From: Pseudopyrenochaeta lycopersici
Taxonomy: Eukaryota; Ascomycota; Dothideomycetes; Pleosporales; Pseudopyrenochaetaceae
DNA: 64,000 nucleotides
Assembly (NCBI GenBank): GCA_003313425.1
Contig: NHZP01000022.1
Coordinates: 124,001 to 188,000, forward strand
Direction: 5' to 3'
The notes under the pieces were generated by a model. The model was not told the origin of the DNA. It made no database searches and was given only the letters and a program-made list of their open reading frames with translations. The translations under genes and the position numbers were made by a program. The first letter of the stretch is position 1; every line of letters begins with the position of its first letter. Positions 42,944-54,088 of this stretch are shown here, one piece after another.

Positions 42944-43080
42944 AAAAGATTACATGTTCTCTGCACAAAACATTTGGGAGGCACTTAGCTCCATGTGAAG
43001 AACTATGCAAGTGTTGAGTTTTAGTATAGAAGCCGTTGTCAGCTACTACGACACTGCTATTTGTAGACTTGACGGATATT

Positions 43081-44604
43081 CTACCCTCCTACCCCCACGC
43101 CTCCTTGGCCTTTTAAAGCGTGTTCACCGTCATCCTCGTCATCTTCACTGTCGTCACTTTCCTCTGCATACGTTCCTAATCCATCTCCAGCCTTGTCTGA
43201 CCCTTCATCTTCGCTCGAAGACTCCTGGTCTTGGTCCCCAGCGTCTCCATCCCTCCCAGCACTTTCCTCACGCGCTCGTAGCTGCACCTTCAATCCATCG
43301 AGAATAACACCCATCCGTGCCTTCAAATCCGGGTTCCAGACTTTGCTCAGCTGGCTCTCCATTTCTTGGATCTTGGCCCGCAGCTCTATTGCAACGCTGT
43401 CTTGCTCGTCTTCGTCGTCGTCGTGGTTTGTCGCATTCCCAGGGCCGGCCTCGACTTCAGTGTTGCGACCAAAGGCAAGGGCAAAGTCGTTTGCCATTTT
43501 GCGATTGCTAATGGCGAAGAGGACTTGTTCGAGGTCTCCCCATGTCTCCTTTTCTACCGCTGCAGCTTTGCCCTTCTTTCCACTGGCAGTAGAACTGCCG
43601 TTGAGTACCTTCTTCCATGCCCGTGCAATATCACCCACGGGATTCCCATACGCACCACATCCCCACGCCCCCAGAACCAGCTTCTTCACTCCCTTCCTCG
43701 CCGCAATCCTCAGCACAGCACGCATTTTCGCCTCCACCATCTCCCTGTCCTTCTTCCCCAGCCGCTTCTCCTCGTCTTCTTCGCCCTCGAGTTCAGGAAA
43801 CCGAAGCATACCCGCAGAAATAACATCAAGCCAGTACCGCTCCCCAGCGCCCAGCTCACCGCTACCATCGCCCAGTGGCAACGCGGAGCGAAATACAAGC
43901 ACATCGGACGTCCAAATGCCGCCGAGCTCTGGAAGTCGGTAGAAGTTTTCCTTGAGCGACGGCAAGAGCGTGGTTCGCGCGCAGAGAAATTCTTCTTGTG
44001 ATGTTGCGCCGGATAGAACGCCGCCGCCAGGACGCAGGGGCGAGGCCATGTTGAGAATGCACACATTTTGTTTGTTGTTTGGTTTTGTCGTGGATGTCGT
44101 GGAGTGGTCATAGTGAGATGGAAAAGCAAGCATATGCGCTGCTGTCAGGGTATCGGTCGTAATAATGCGTATATTGAGGTTCTTCTTTGGAGACGATGGT
44201 GATGCAAGCCCCAGACTGAGGTTTGATACTTTCTCGTCCAAGGAATCATTCCGTTTCTTACTCTTCCCTTTGCCCCTACCGCTGACTCCATGTCCTTCTC
44301 TTACCACCACCTCATCGTCAATACTCCCGCCAGTCTTTACCTTTCGTCTTCCTTGGCCCTTTCTTGTGCTATATAGTACATCCTCGCCACCTGGGATACC
44401 ATCATTATCGTCGCTCTTTCCGTCAAGAAGCACAGGCTTAGGATCAGCGATCAACTCGCTACCGTCTACACCTCTTCTCGCTCGTGAATTCGAAGCTAGA
44501 ACTGCTGGAATGACTTTATTGACAATATTCCTGGCCTGCTTTGCTCGAATGTCTTTCCGGACGGCGGGTGGCGCAAGACCTTGAGACTTTTCTGTTCGGC
44601 CCAT
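43081..44604 (-). CDS. Microbial-type poly(ADP-ribose) glycohydrolase (PARG)
   Basis: Single exon, 507 aa from MGRTEKSQG. The TIGR02452/DUF2263 domain starts at AVRKDIRAKQARNIVNKVIPAVL. It holds the macrodomain catalytic loop, LRPGGGVLSGATSQEE, the GGG...QEE signature whose Glu pair attacks the ribose link. GAWGCGAYGNP is the second conserved loop before the final helix region. An insert between the domain halves is rich in Lys, Ser and Asp, and the C-terminal 100 residues are acidic (EDEGSDKAG, ESDDSEDDEDDGE), fitting nuclear work. It should remove ADP-ribose chains from proteins. The start at 44604 is preferred; an ATG at 44676 is in frame but its extra residues lack family support. It ends tail to tail with the pseudouridine synthase gene, 137 bases away. 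Confidence 0.86.
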   Translation of the reverse strand: MGRTEKSQGLAPPAVRKDIRAKQARNIVNKVIPAVLASNSRARRGVDGSELIADPKPVLLDGKSDDNDGIPGGEDVLYSTRKGQGRRKVKTGGSIDDEVVVREGHGVSGRGKGKSKKRNDSLDEKVSNLSLGLASPSSPKKNLNIRIITTDTLTAAHMLAFPSHYDHSTTSTTKPNNKQNVCILNMASPLRPGGGVLSGATSQEEFLCARTTLLPSLKENFYRLPELGGIWTSDVLVFRSALPLGDGSGELGAGERYWLDVISAGMLRFPELEGEEDEEKRLGKKDREMVEAKMRAVLRIAARKGVKKLVLGAWGCGAYGNPVGDIARAWKKVLNGSSTASGKKGKAAAVEKETWGDLEQVLFAISNRKMANDFALAFGRNTEVEAGPGNATNHDDDEDEQDSVAIELRAKIQEMESQLSKVWNPDLKARMGVILDGLKVQLRAREESAGRDGDAGDQDQESSSEDEGSDKAGDGLGTYAEESDDSEDDEDDGEHALKGQGGVGVGG

Positions 44605-45279
44605 GTCTGTAAGTCGCTTGATTGTTTGCAAGGCGGGACGAATGTCCTGTTGAATCTGATTCCACAGCGTCCCCAAGAACAGAACAGAACGGAACTTTGG
44701 GGTTGGTACGGGTATGTTGGAAGAGTACTATGTTGGATGGTTCGGGTGACTGTTCGTTTTGCTTGGGCAGGTTTAGCCGAGCGAACAGAGCTGACTCCAA
44801 CAGAAATGGCGGCTTAAATCTAAGGTTAGCTTTGCCTTTCAACCAGCTTATTTTATCTCTATCTTCTCGCCAAATTCAATCTATACTGACTGTTAAAGAC
44901 GAGGGCTCAAGGCAGTTCCCCAAGGAGTGGAGGGGTTGTTACTGAACCAGAATGCCTTCCCAAAACCCCTTCAGTGATAATGACAGACAAGTAATGTCAC
45001 CTGAATAGTCTAGTCTCGCTCAGCAGGAGTGTCAAAAAACGACATTGGAGTTATGAGTGTAGTTTGAGCTGAATTCATTTTTGTTGCTGTGACATTAACA
45101 TATCTTTGTCTAAGCAATGCGCTGCTACCATTCTCTATTTTCACTTTTGGAAAACTATCAAAGTCGCGGCCGCAGTTTTACGCTATGCATATGCCAAACC
45201 CGTCAATGAAAATTCCATGCTCTCATGATCCATGTACTTCGTTCAATGTCTGCTTTGTGCCTTCCAACTGGTTCGCTAC
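44605..45279. other. Intergenic, PARG upstream region, nothing recognised
   Basis: This lies between the PARG start and the CAND1 stop on the minus strand. Short plus-strand frames here have no support. Confidence 0.4.
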
Positions 45280-48200
45280 TTAACGGTCGCGTTCTTTTAT
45301 CTCATCCGAGACTGCCTTCAAGCCTACTTGATGCTCTTTGCTAACCCACTCCCAGAATTGCGACCAGACCCTCAGCTGAGGATCATCCTGGCCTGCACCA
45401 CCCTCGGTACCCATCTGCTTATTCAGTTGGGCCGACACTTTCAACACGCCCTTGGCGCCTTCATGAATCTTCTCGATCTCCTGCTTGACGGCGTTTTCCT
45501 TGGGTTTAATCAGTAAGACGGTGCGGAAGTTTTCGGCGATGGGCTCGAGACGTGAGTGCACTTGATCCGGTGCGATAACCATAAGCTTGGTGAGCATGAG
45601 ATTGCAAAGAATTCGAATGTCGTGCTCATCCGTGATACCCGCAACAATGCGATCGAAGAAATCGGAGACCTCGATAGGCGATAGCCTGGCAAACGCCTTC
45701 TCAAGTAGTGCATATAGAGTTTCGTATGCACTTTTGCGGATCTCAAGACCGTCATCAACCTTGTGCTTGAATGGGCCCATTTGTACCTCTCGAATCAATT
45801 CCGGCTTGACCACGGTTTCTTTCATGGCTAATGGTAATAACTGATCAAGAGCTGGTAGGATGATGTCTGGTTTGTTATGCATGGCTGAATTAAACGTCAT
45901 CAAGGCCAAGCGACGATTCTCTAGGTCGGGCTCGTTGAGCATTTGCACAAGCATGGGGACTACGATCGGTCGGAGGTACTCATCATAAGCCTCATCAGTA
46001 TCAGTGAAAGTATATCGTAGTGCTGATATGACCATAGCCCTAACGCTTCCTTTGCGATCGCCCAAGAAGGCCTGTGATGATTAGCCAGAACATAGGGAAA
46101 CGTGGAACGGGAATCTTGCTTACTTGAAGTTGAGGAAGATATGTCTTCGGGTCGATGATTGTGAGCCTTCCAATGCATTCAGCGCCAATTGCCTTGTTGT
46201 CCTCGAGTTGCGAAGCAACAACCAGGTTTTCCCACAGCGTTGAAGTGTACGGGATGATTTCTGACTCAGTGTCGTCTTGCTGCAGGATTTCCTTGATGGA
46301 ATGCAGGAATAGATATTGAGGAGCTGATGGCTGACCCATGGATGATAGAATGACAGGGAGGTACTTGCTGACACTGCCAGCACCTGCTCGTCCAAGGGCA
46401 ACAGCTGCTGCAAGCGGCACTTGTTCGGATTGAACAGAGAAATGTTTAATGAACAACTTAGGGTCAACCGTTGACTGAGATCCTAGACGGAGAGCAGACT
46501 CTCCAAGCACGACCAGTGCGAGACATTTCCGCTTATCGTCCTGGGCAGTCTCGAGCTCAGTGACGAATTGCCCGAGCTTGACACCGACGCTACTGCCGCC
46601 ATACACCAAGAGATTTCCAATGACCTTGCCCACAACTTCTGCATATCCGGCAACACCGACTTCTTGCAGCAAAGATTGCATCAACGCCTGACCAGCTCGC
46701 TGCTCGCCTATGGTACGCACGAGCTTAAGCAGCGCATCTAACGATGACCCGCTGATAGAGCCTTGCACGACTTGGCAAAGTGCAGAGTTGAGTTGAGGGG
46801 TCATGATGGATTGTGCATCGTCCTTGACGAAAGTGGCCAGGATGACAAGAGCAGGGCCGAGAAGGTGGAGGTCAGTAGCATTCAATAGCGGTAATAACAT
46901 GTCGACAACTTGCGCCTTGGTCTGGCCGTCAAGCTGGCTTCGGGAGAGCGGGTTCAGTGCCAAAGTTCGCAGAGCACTTAGGCTGGCGCCTCGCAATGCA
47001 CGGCTTGCTTTTCGCAGCTGTGCACCGAGCTCTTGTGTGACGCCTCGAACCCATTTTGCTGACAACTCGTTATGCGCCTTGGTGTGGGCAGCGATCGAAT
47101 CAATGGCACGAACGGAGGCAATACGTGTCAGCTCATTCTTTAAACGCTCAGCCAAGAGCTCCAATCCAGTCGTCCGCTTTTGTGGGGAAAGAAGACCTTC
47201 TGTTCCAGAGCTCCTACCAAGGGACAGGCCCAGTACATGGATGGCACTACGTCGTACTTCTACATCAGCATCATTGGCAGCTATGCGATTGACCAGTGCC
47301 TCATATAGTTGCTCCAAATGTTGCTGATTCTGCGTTCCCGAAGCGGCCGATCGAGGGGGCGTCAGTGCTTTGATGACCTGCTCTGTTGCCGCAAGGGCCT
47401 CAATCGAAAGCTTACTGTACTTGTCCTTGACTCCAAGGAGAAGCGCAGTAACAATTGATGCCAGATACGGTTGAATGGCCTTCGAAGGGTGGGTATCGGC
47501 AATGGCGCCAATCAACTGAAGAGCCTGAATGCGCAGGCTGTTCGCGGTTGCAGAGGCGCTGCTTGTTGATCCACCAGAAGTTTTGGCAGCCTCCATAACT
47601 GGTTCGCTGAGCTGGTGTAGATAGCCCTCAAGCCCACCCCGCTGAGTGATGACAATGTCTTTGATTAGTACAATTGATGCCTGCTTCGTTGTAGGCGGAC
47701 AAGACGACTGCTTGAGTAGCTGCGCAACACCCTTGACAATCTCTGGGCTAAGCTTCGCTAGACTGGCTCGAGGGCCTACGGGTGGTGTACCGGCCGGTGC
47801 TGGTGATGCATAGCCCATGGATAAGGATGAGCTCGCATGGAGATCGAACATACTGGCGTCACTACCACCTCGACGCCGCTTTCGGCTCGGTGGAGGCATC
47901 ATTGATCCCCCCTGAACATGTTCGTCGGCGAACTTGATAGGGGTTGGGCCATCGCCGGACTTTTTGACCAGGTTTGACAAGGCGGCCAAGACCTCCAATC
48001 GCACGTTCTCTTCTCGCTCCTTGAACCGAGTGATGAGAGCTGGCGCGACCTTATTGTAGAGGGTTCCATCGTCAAGCAGATCGCCGTTACTCCGGGTGGA
48101 GATCAATGTGTAGAGCACCTTGGCCGCACACCGACGCACCTTCCAGCTTGCATCCTCGTCATCATCATAGCCAGCTTCTTCCTCAAAGTCGTCCCCCTCG

Positions 48201-49366
48201 AGTGCATCTTCTTCATCGCTCGCCATGGCGTCGTCATCCTCGTCGTCGTCTTGTGCAAGGTTAGGGTCGTATTTGAGGAAGCGAGTTGCGGCGTCGATGG
48301 TCTCGTCGGTGTACATGCGCATATCCTGTGAACACGAGGCGAGGAAGCCATCCAATGCAATCAATGCGGCTTCCAAGACATCATCAATCTCAGGATCACG
48401 CTCGCCCTCGTCGTCTGAGACGTCCATCTCTTCATCCTGCTCTTGTGCACTCAGTGCGCTCAATACGAATGGAGCCAAAGTCTTCAAGTATGGGCCGAAT
48501 TTACGGGGGATTGACCGTGCCATGGAGCCCAAAATGGTAATGTACAGCTTGCGTTTGTTGCGAGGCAAGTGAGTGTCTCGCAGAAGCTCAATGACGCGCG
48601 ACAGGAAGCTGCTAAGCAGTTGGTCGGAGAAGTAGCCTGCAAGCGTGGAGATGGCCGTGACCGACTTCTTCTTCATCATGGAGCTTGCGCGAACATTTTC
48701 CAGAATCTCGAATGTGATCTTCTGCAGGGCCTGGATCTCGACATCCTGCAGCATGGGCCCGAAGCACCGCGCGACTTCGGTCAGGACATCGATGGCGTTG
48801 CTGTCCGTGCCCTTCTCTAGGTCGACTTGTAGCATGCCCTTGGGGGGTTGAGGGAGGCCCTGCTGGGCTGGAGGAATCACATAGTATCCGATGAGGCGAG
48901 GAATCAAAACACGGCTGATGGCGCTGTATGCATCGACGATGGGCTTGCCGCGCGCAACACCGGAGACGGGGCGCGGGAGGGAGACGACAACTTCGCGAAG
49001 GGCGAGGGCGGGTATCGACTGGTCGACCGTGTTGTCTGTCTGCAGGTTGGAGAGCTTGTCGATCATGACCGGGAGGGTCTTGTCGGGGATCTTGTTCACG
49101 AAGGGCCCCAGACACTTGACAGCCTGGTTCTGGACCTCACCATTGGTGTCGACCAGCGTGCTCAGCAGGCCCTCGACCGTCTTCGCACTGGTCACTTCGT
49201 CATGCTGCAGGAGGCCTGAGTGCGCGACAACTAGTATATCGTGCAAGTCGCTGAGGGCCATGAAGCGGAAGTCAGGATCGTCGTCATTGAGCTTGGGCAG
49301 TAGCTGGGCGACATTGTGCGCCGTCGGGTTAGGTGGGACCGACGAGGGCGCCATGGCTGGTGTCAC
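45280..49366 (-). CDS. CAND1: CAND1/TIP120 cullin-associated NEDD8-dissociated protein
   Basis: Exons 46124-49366 and 45280-46071 with a 52-nt intron; 1344 aa, close to the usual fungal size. It is built of HEAT repeats from the first residues (AQLLPKLNDDDPDFRFMALSDLHDILV) to the end. The acidic loop typical of the family (DDEDDDAMASDEED, about residue 385) sits inside the N-terminal half, before WKVRRCAAKVLYTLI. The C-terminal TIP120 domain crosses the intron at LPQLQ/AFLGDRKGSVRAMVISALRYTF. CAND1 binds unneddylated cullins and swaps SCF substrate receptors. The start at 49366 (MTPAMAPSS) could shift by four codons to the next ATG. Divergent from the mitochondrial protein gene. Confidence 0.92.
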
Positions 49367-49973
49367 TGTGATACTACGAGGCAGTCTCGCTGGTGTAGAG
49401 GGTGGTATCGAATGTTTGGAGCTCGGGCGGCGTGGCGGGGCACCTTTGGCGGGGTTGAGTACCAGAGGGCAGGCAAAGAAAGTGAAAGTGAAGCGCAGGA
49501 AAGAGGTGTACGAGCGGTGATGTCAAGAAAAGAAGGCGACAGAGGCGCCTCACACAGGCCGCCGTAGAGGTGGAGAGTCAGTAGTGGAAGCAAATCGACT
49601 ATTGTTGCCTACGTGCTGCTCTCTGGAAGCTCCAACCCTGCGCACGGCCGACACTGCTCCAGGACGCGCCGATCCCGCAGACTGCTGCCTCGCTTTTATG
49701 ACAGAAGCTCTGGAGGGTCACAGCGGACAAGCTCGCTCCTGGCTGACTGGTTACCTCCAACGTACAGCGTGTGCAAGACTTGGTTGGTGTAGGTGATGCT
49801 AGCACGTGATGTACAAGCTTGAGCCGCGAAACGGCCCGGTTCCCTTCCGCTGACGTGCCCATGATTCCAACCGGCCACAGACCTGACCTGATCTTCCCTC
49901 AAGCGCATCACTCGTCCAAGTCTGCCATCAATTGCTCTTTGCCCGAGCCAATTGGCCTTTCTACAGCTTCAAT
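49367..49973. promoter_or_regulatory. Divergent promoter region, CAND1 / mitochondrial protein
   Basis: These 607 bases separate two start codons pointing apart. A pyrimidine-rich tract on the CAND1 sense strand lies near 49480-49600. No TATA box stands out. Confidence 0.45.
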
Positions 49974-50765
49974 ATGTCTTTTATCAGGTCCGCGACGCTT
50001 CGCGCGTCTTCGTTGACACGCGCTGCCCGCCCCGCAAGGTTCATCCGCACTGCCGAGCACCAGCCATGGCAGCGAGCCATGCAGCGGAGGACGTATGCCA
50101 GCGGTCACGGCTCCCACGGCGAAGCCAAGAGCAGCGACGTTCCATGGTATGTCATTGGCGTGCAAAGTAGCCACAGTCATGATGGCAGCACCATGAGCAT
50201 CCAGTAACAAGTAATTGCAGGGCTGCAGCAGCTGTTGCTGGCACAGCAGCCGGTCTCTACATCGTCGTCAACCAAGACTTCAGCCACGGCGAGTCGCACG
50301 ACGACCATCACGGCGATGCACATGGCAAGGACCATGAGGAAGCCGAGGAGGCGCCTGCCGAGGAGGAGACCAAGGAGGAAGAGCCCAAGGAGGAGTCAAA
50401 GGACGAGAAGAAGGAAGAGTCCGCGGCTTCAAAGGATGACAGCAAAGATGAGCCTAAGGAAGCTTCTCCCGACAAGTCTGACAAGGTACGATTTGTCGAG
50501 AACGTTGATCAAGTTGCCATACTGACTTCCATAGCCTGACGCCCGCAAGGAGGCCAAGAGCCAGAACGAAACATCAGGCAAGCAGCAAGGTCTTTCTAAC
50601 GACGACACCCACCACACCTCGCAGATCGCCAAACAGGAGGAGAAGAGCAAGAAGGGCGAGGGTGTTGCTGAAACCGCTAAACTCAAGGGCACCGTGTCCA
50701 CCGATCGTCCCGGCGCCGAGAACAAGGAGGAGCGAGGCAAGGCTCAGGCCGACAAGGACGCGTAA
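49974..50765 (+). CDS. Small mitochondrial membrane protein with Lys/Glu-rich tail
   Basis: Exons 49974-50146, 50221-50485 and 50535-50765 with introns of 74 and 49 nt; 222 aa. The first 45 residues are basic, Arg/Ala/Ser rich and free of acids (RSATLRASSLTRAARPARF), a clear mitochondrial presequence. A single hydrophobic segment (AAAAVAGTAAGLYIVV) follows across intron 1. After a His-rich turn (FSHGESHDDHHGDAHG) the rest is a charged Lys/Glu/Ser low-complexity tail. No enzyme domain is visible. It may be an inner-membrane protein with the charged part in the intermembrane space or matrix. I know similar fungal proteins but no proven function. Confidence 0.72.
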
Positions 50766-51705
50766 ATTTTTAATCAGTCTAACACTCCCGAATCATCTTG
50801 ATGACCGTAGTATCCCATCGGCGACCGCCCTCCCCGCCGTTACTTGTATAGTGAGCAAAATGAAGTATTCACCTGTGTATCTTAACAATCAATCTTTCTG
50901 CATATCTGCATGACGTCGTTTTCTTGCGCTTTAGCGTTGCACCAGTCGAACTTGTGCTGCGCCTGTTAGTCCACTTGACGGCTACTGGAGCCACAGCAAC
51001 AGCAGATCGCTTAACGTCGTACTTGTGGAACTCTTCCGGCTTGAGCCACTGAGGCTGTGCTTGCTCAAATGGAAGTTGGCAGTTGACACGTGTGTCTCAG
51101 CAGATTGCAAACATTGTCGCCGTTAAAAGCGGTCTAACAGTGGCCATTGAAGGGTACAGTGGTTGACACATGCATCTCATTGGTCCACGCCTCTTGTGCA
51201 CGATCCACCTCGAAGCGCCGACAACTCGCTCCACATGGTTGTCACACGTCAACTCCATCACCAATTGGCCACAACTGCGCCTCACTGCACATCTAAAAAG
51301 AGGGCTGTCGTGCGGCGGGAGCTCTGCGAATCTGCGTCCTCCATAATGCCTGTCTGCGAGACGGATCACGGCCAAGAGCCAACCAGAGCTGAAGCTGCTC
51401 GCAAGCGGCTCAGTTGCAACGCCGGCCATGACATCTCTGCTCTGCATGCTTACCTGTTGATGCACACCGTTGACCCCATATCTGATCTTCTGGCCCCCTT
51501 CTGACCATCGTTCCACATCCAGTTCACAGGCCAAACATCGTGTACTCAACTGTAACATAAGACCTTCGAGTCCCTATTGACCATATGCTCAGAGCATATC
51601 ACAGCTAGTTGTGCAACATAGCGTCTGCTCTCGATAGCTCCCTGTATCCCGTAACGATTGCTGCCGTACGACAAGGATCCTTGACAGAGCCTCACCTAGC
51701 CTCAG
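50766..51705. other. Intergenic, 0.94 kb, nothing recognised
   Basis: This is the PLAC8 gene upstream region. Frames on both strands around 51100-51560 lack any domain. Confidence 0.45.
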
Positions 51706-52977
51706 ATGGCACAGCGACAGCACCAGAGGTTCTCATGGCAGGCTCCTCTGGAAGAAGAGGCTCCAGCATATGCAGAGACACAACAGCAAGCTCCACAACG
51801 TCGGCCTCAGCAACCGCAAATCAGTACAGAGGAGGCGTCGCAAAGACACTTTTCATACGCGCAGACCCCGAATGAGCTTCGTGCTTTTGTGTATACATCA
51901 TCACCAAGCGATCCGCCTCTTCCACAGTCGATCCCGTCATCTCTTCCGAACTCGCCGTACACTCCAATCGATCCTCGTCCACAGTCCATGCTCAACCCGC
52001 AACTTCCGATCGTTCAAACACAATTGCAGCACCCCTACGTACCGCCCAACCATTTGCAAGATGAGAAGCCTCTTGTCTCGCCAATCACACCCAACGATGG
52101 CACACATGCGGTGCCTTTCTCGCCAGTATCGCCCATGCCACCACAACAACATATCCAGCCGCCGCAAATAAGCACACAGCAGAGCAGGCACGCAAGGCAA
52201 ATGAGCAATCTGTCTCCTATCAACACACAGATTGGAAAGTACCCCCTACCTCCAATTCCTGCAACTCCAGCGTCAGGGACTCAGACTTCGCCGTTGCCGC
52301 ACAAGACGCCCATCACACCCATATCTGCTGGATCTACACGAAAGGAACAAACACGAGATGGTCCTCTATCACCAGCGAAGCGCGTGTCTTATGCCAACGA
52401 GCCCTACTCACCGCATGGCTTCACATCAAGTCAGTCGAACAACTTCCATGCTGTCTTCTCACCAGATGCAGCGACTGGCCCGAATGGACTTGACTTTGCC
52501 ATGCATCAACCAGGGCAGATTTCGCACCCAAACATGGACTCGGAAAGGTCGCGCGAATGGAAGCATTCCCTCTGTGCATGCAGTGGCGATGTTTCCACTT
52601 GCTTGACTGCTTTCACTTGCCCCTGCATCGTTTATGGACGGACGTCATACCGCCTCTCTCAGAAATCTGCGAAGAAAGACCCGACAGACATGCTTGGCTA
52701 TAGCACCACGAACGGGCATTGTATGACGATGGCTCTATCGTGTGGTTTGTGGTGGCTGTTTCCGATGCTGCAAAGAACAAGAATTCGACATGCATACAAG
52801 ATGGAGGGGAGTGTGGGAAGTGACTGCCTAAAGGGGCTGTGTTGCTGCTGCTGTGTCGCAGTACAGAATGAGAGGGAGGTCAAGAGTCGGGAGGAGGCGA
52901 GTAGGAGGTGGGCAGGGCCGGCAAGTACACAAGTGTATACGAGAACAAGCGGCATGGTTTATAAGCCGCAACAGTAG
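51706..52977 (+). CDS. PLAC8-domain (Cys-rich) protein with Pro/Gln-rich N-terminus
   Basis: Single exon, 423 aa. The first 270 residues are disordered, rich in Pro, Gln and Ser with many SP/TP sites (SPITPND, SPVSPMPP, TPITP). The C-terminal PLAC8 domain begins at SREWKHSLCACSGDVSTCLTA, has the core CPCIVYGRTSYRL, a hydrophobic turn (MALSCGLWWLFPML) and ends with CCCCCVAVQNEREVKSRE. The domain occurs in plant cell-number regulators and yeast/fungal proteins linked to metal (cadmium) resistance and membrane assembly, but the fungal long form is poorly studied. The many S/T-P sites suggest control by CDK or MAP kinases, an inference. Complete at both ends. Confidence 0.85.
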   Translation: MAQRQHQRFSWQAPLEEEAPAYAETQQQAPQRRPQQPQISTEEASQRHFSYAQTPNELRAFVYTSSPSDPPLPQSIPSSLPNSPYTPIDPRPQSMLNPQLPIVQTQLQHPYVPPNHLQDEKPLVSPITPNDGTHAVPFSPVSPMPPQQHIQPPQISTQQSRHARQMSNLSPINTQIGKYPLPPIPATPASGTQTSPLPHKTPITPISAGSTRKEQTRDGPLSPAKRVSYANEPYSPHGFTSSQSNNFHAVFSPDAATGPNGLDFAMHQPGQISHPNMDSERSREWKHSLCACSGDVSTCLTAFTCPCIVYGRTSYRLSQKSAKKDPTDMLGYSTTNGHCMTMALSCGLWWLFPMLQRTRIRHAYKMEGSVGSDCLKGLCCCCCVAVQNEREVKSREEASRRWAGPASTQVYTRTSGMVYKPQQ

Positions 52978-53532
52978 AAGATTGCATATATCAAGCCTTT
53001 CGACGCAGATTGAGGGAGTGTGAGGGGCTTTTGACGCGGACGCATGGATTAACAGGCGCATTGTATACTGGTATGCGAGCTATTATGCTCCATTTACGGT
53101 CACTTTCACGATACCCTTTAGCATTAGGAATGAATTTCTTTTGTCATAGAATCAACAGACGCATATTTGCATGATGGCGGTGCACTTGGACTATTTTGTT
53201 GCTGTAGTTCGACTAGTATGGAAAACTTCTAACACTGCCTATGCGTAGATCAACAAGCACTGAAACCTGCTACTTTTGCATTGAGAATAATTAATCAGAA
53301 GGCTTCCTTTGGGCGTAGAGAAGTAAGCCAATCGTACAGCGTCATTCTTCGAGCGAAAACTTGGCGTGGCTAAACCATATCCAGCCTAGTTTTACCCACG
53401 ATCACAAAATTGACCCGACCACCGCCCACCTTGATTTTGAAGCTTGCGACAAGGACAAAGTCACCCTCAATTCACAACACACGCCCTGCGCAGGATATCC
53501 ACTTCTTTGCGCTCTTTCCAGAATCACTCACA
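52978..53532. promoter_or_regulatory. Upstream region of the eL22 gene
   Basis: These 555 bases hold the PLAC8 3' flank and the ribosomal protein promoter. I could not pick out a specific ribosomal-protein element. Confidence 0.35.
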
Positions 53533-54088
53533 ATGGCTCCGTCAACCGTACGTACTACACCGCTTTGCTGTCCGCTGGGATGAGCAATGCAAATGCCATC
53601 TCAGACACACGAGAACAGTAGGCTAAGTACTTTTTGTGCACAATGTAGAAGAAAAACGCAAAGGGCCCCAAGGTCACCAAGAAGTTCATCATCAACTGCT
53701 CGCAGCCCGTCAACGACAAGATCTTCGACATCCAGGCGTTTGAGAAGTTCCTCCACGACCGCATCAAGGTCGAGGGCCGCACTGGCAATCTCGGCGATAC
53801 CGTCCAGATCTCGCAGCAGGCTGAGGGCAAGATCGAGGTCATTGCGCACCAGGAGTTCTCCGGCCGCTACTTGAAGTACCTGTATGTATACATGGCGCTC
53901 TCCTCGCACGGCGGAAGGAGATGATTGTTTGGGTGAGGATGCATTACTGACGGTATTGTAGCACCAAGAAGTTCCTCAAGAAGCAGCAGCTCCGTGACTG
54001 GCTCCGCGTCGTCTCCACCTCCAAGGGCGTATACGAGCTCCGCTTCTTCAACGTCGTCAACGACGAGGCCGACGAGGACGACGAGTAA
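53533..54088 (+). CDS. RPL22: 60S ribosomal protein eL22
   Basis: Three exons, 53533-53547, 53649-53881 and 53962-54088; 124 aa. The first exon is only 15 nt (MAPST) and ends at a 101-nt intron; the second intron is 80 nt. Both are longer than the local norm, as is common in fungal ribosomal protein genes. The spliced protein starts [18 protein letters not shown] and has DCT-like [34 protein letters not shown], the RNA-binding [16 protein letters not shown] (across intron 2) and an acidic end (DEADEDDE). Size and motifs match eL22 throughout. Codon use is strongly C-ending, as expected for a highly expressed gene. Confidence 0.93.
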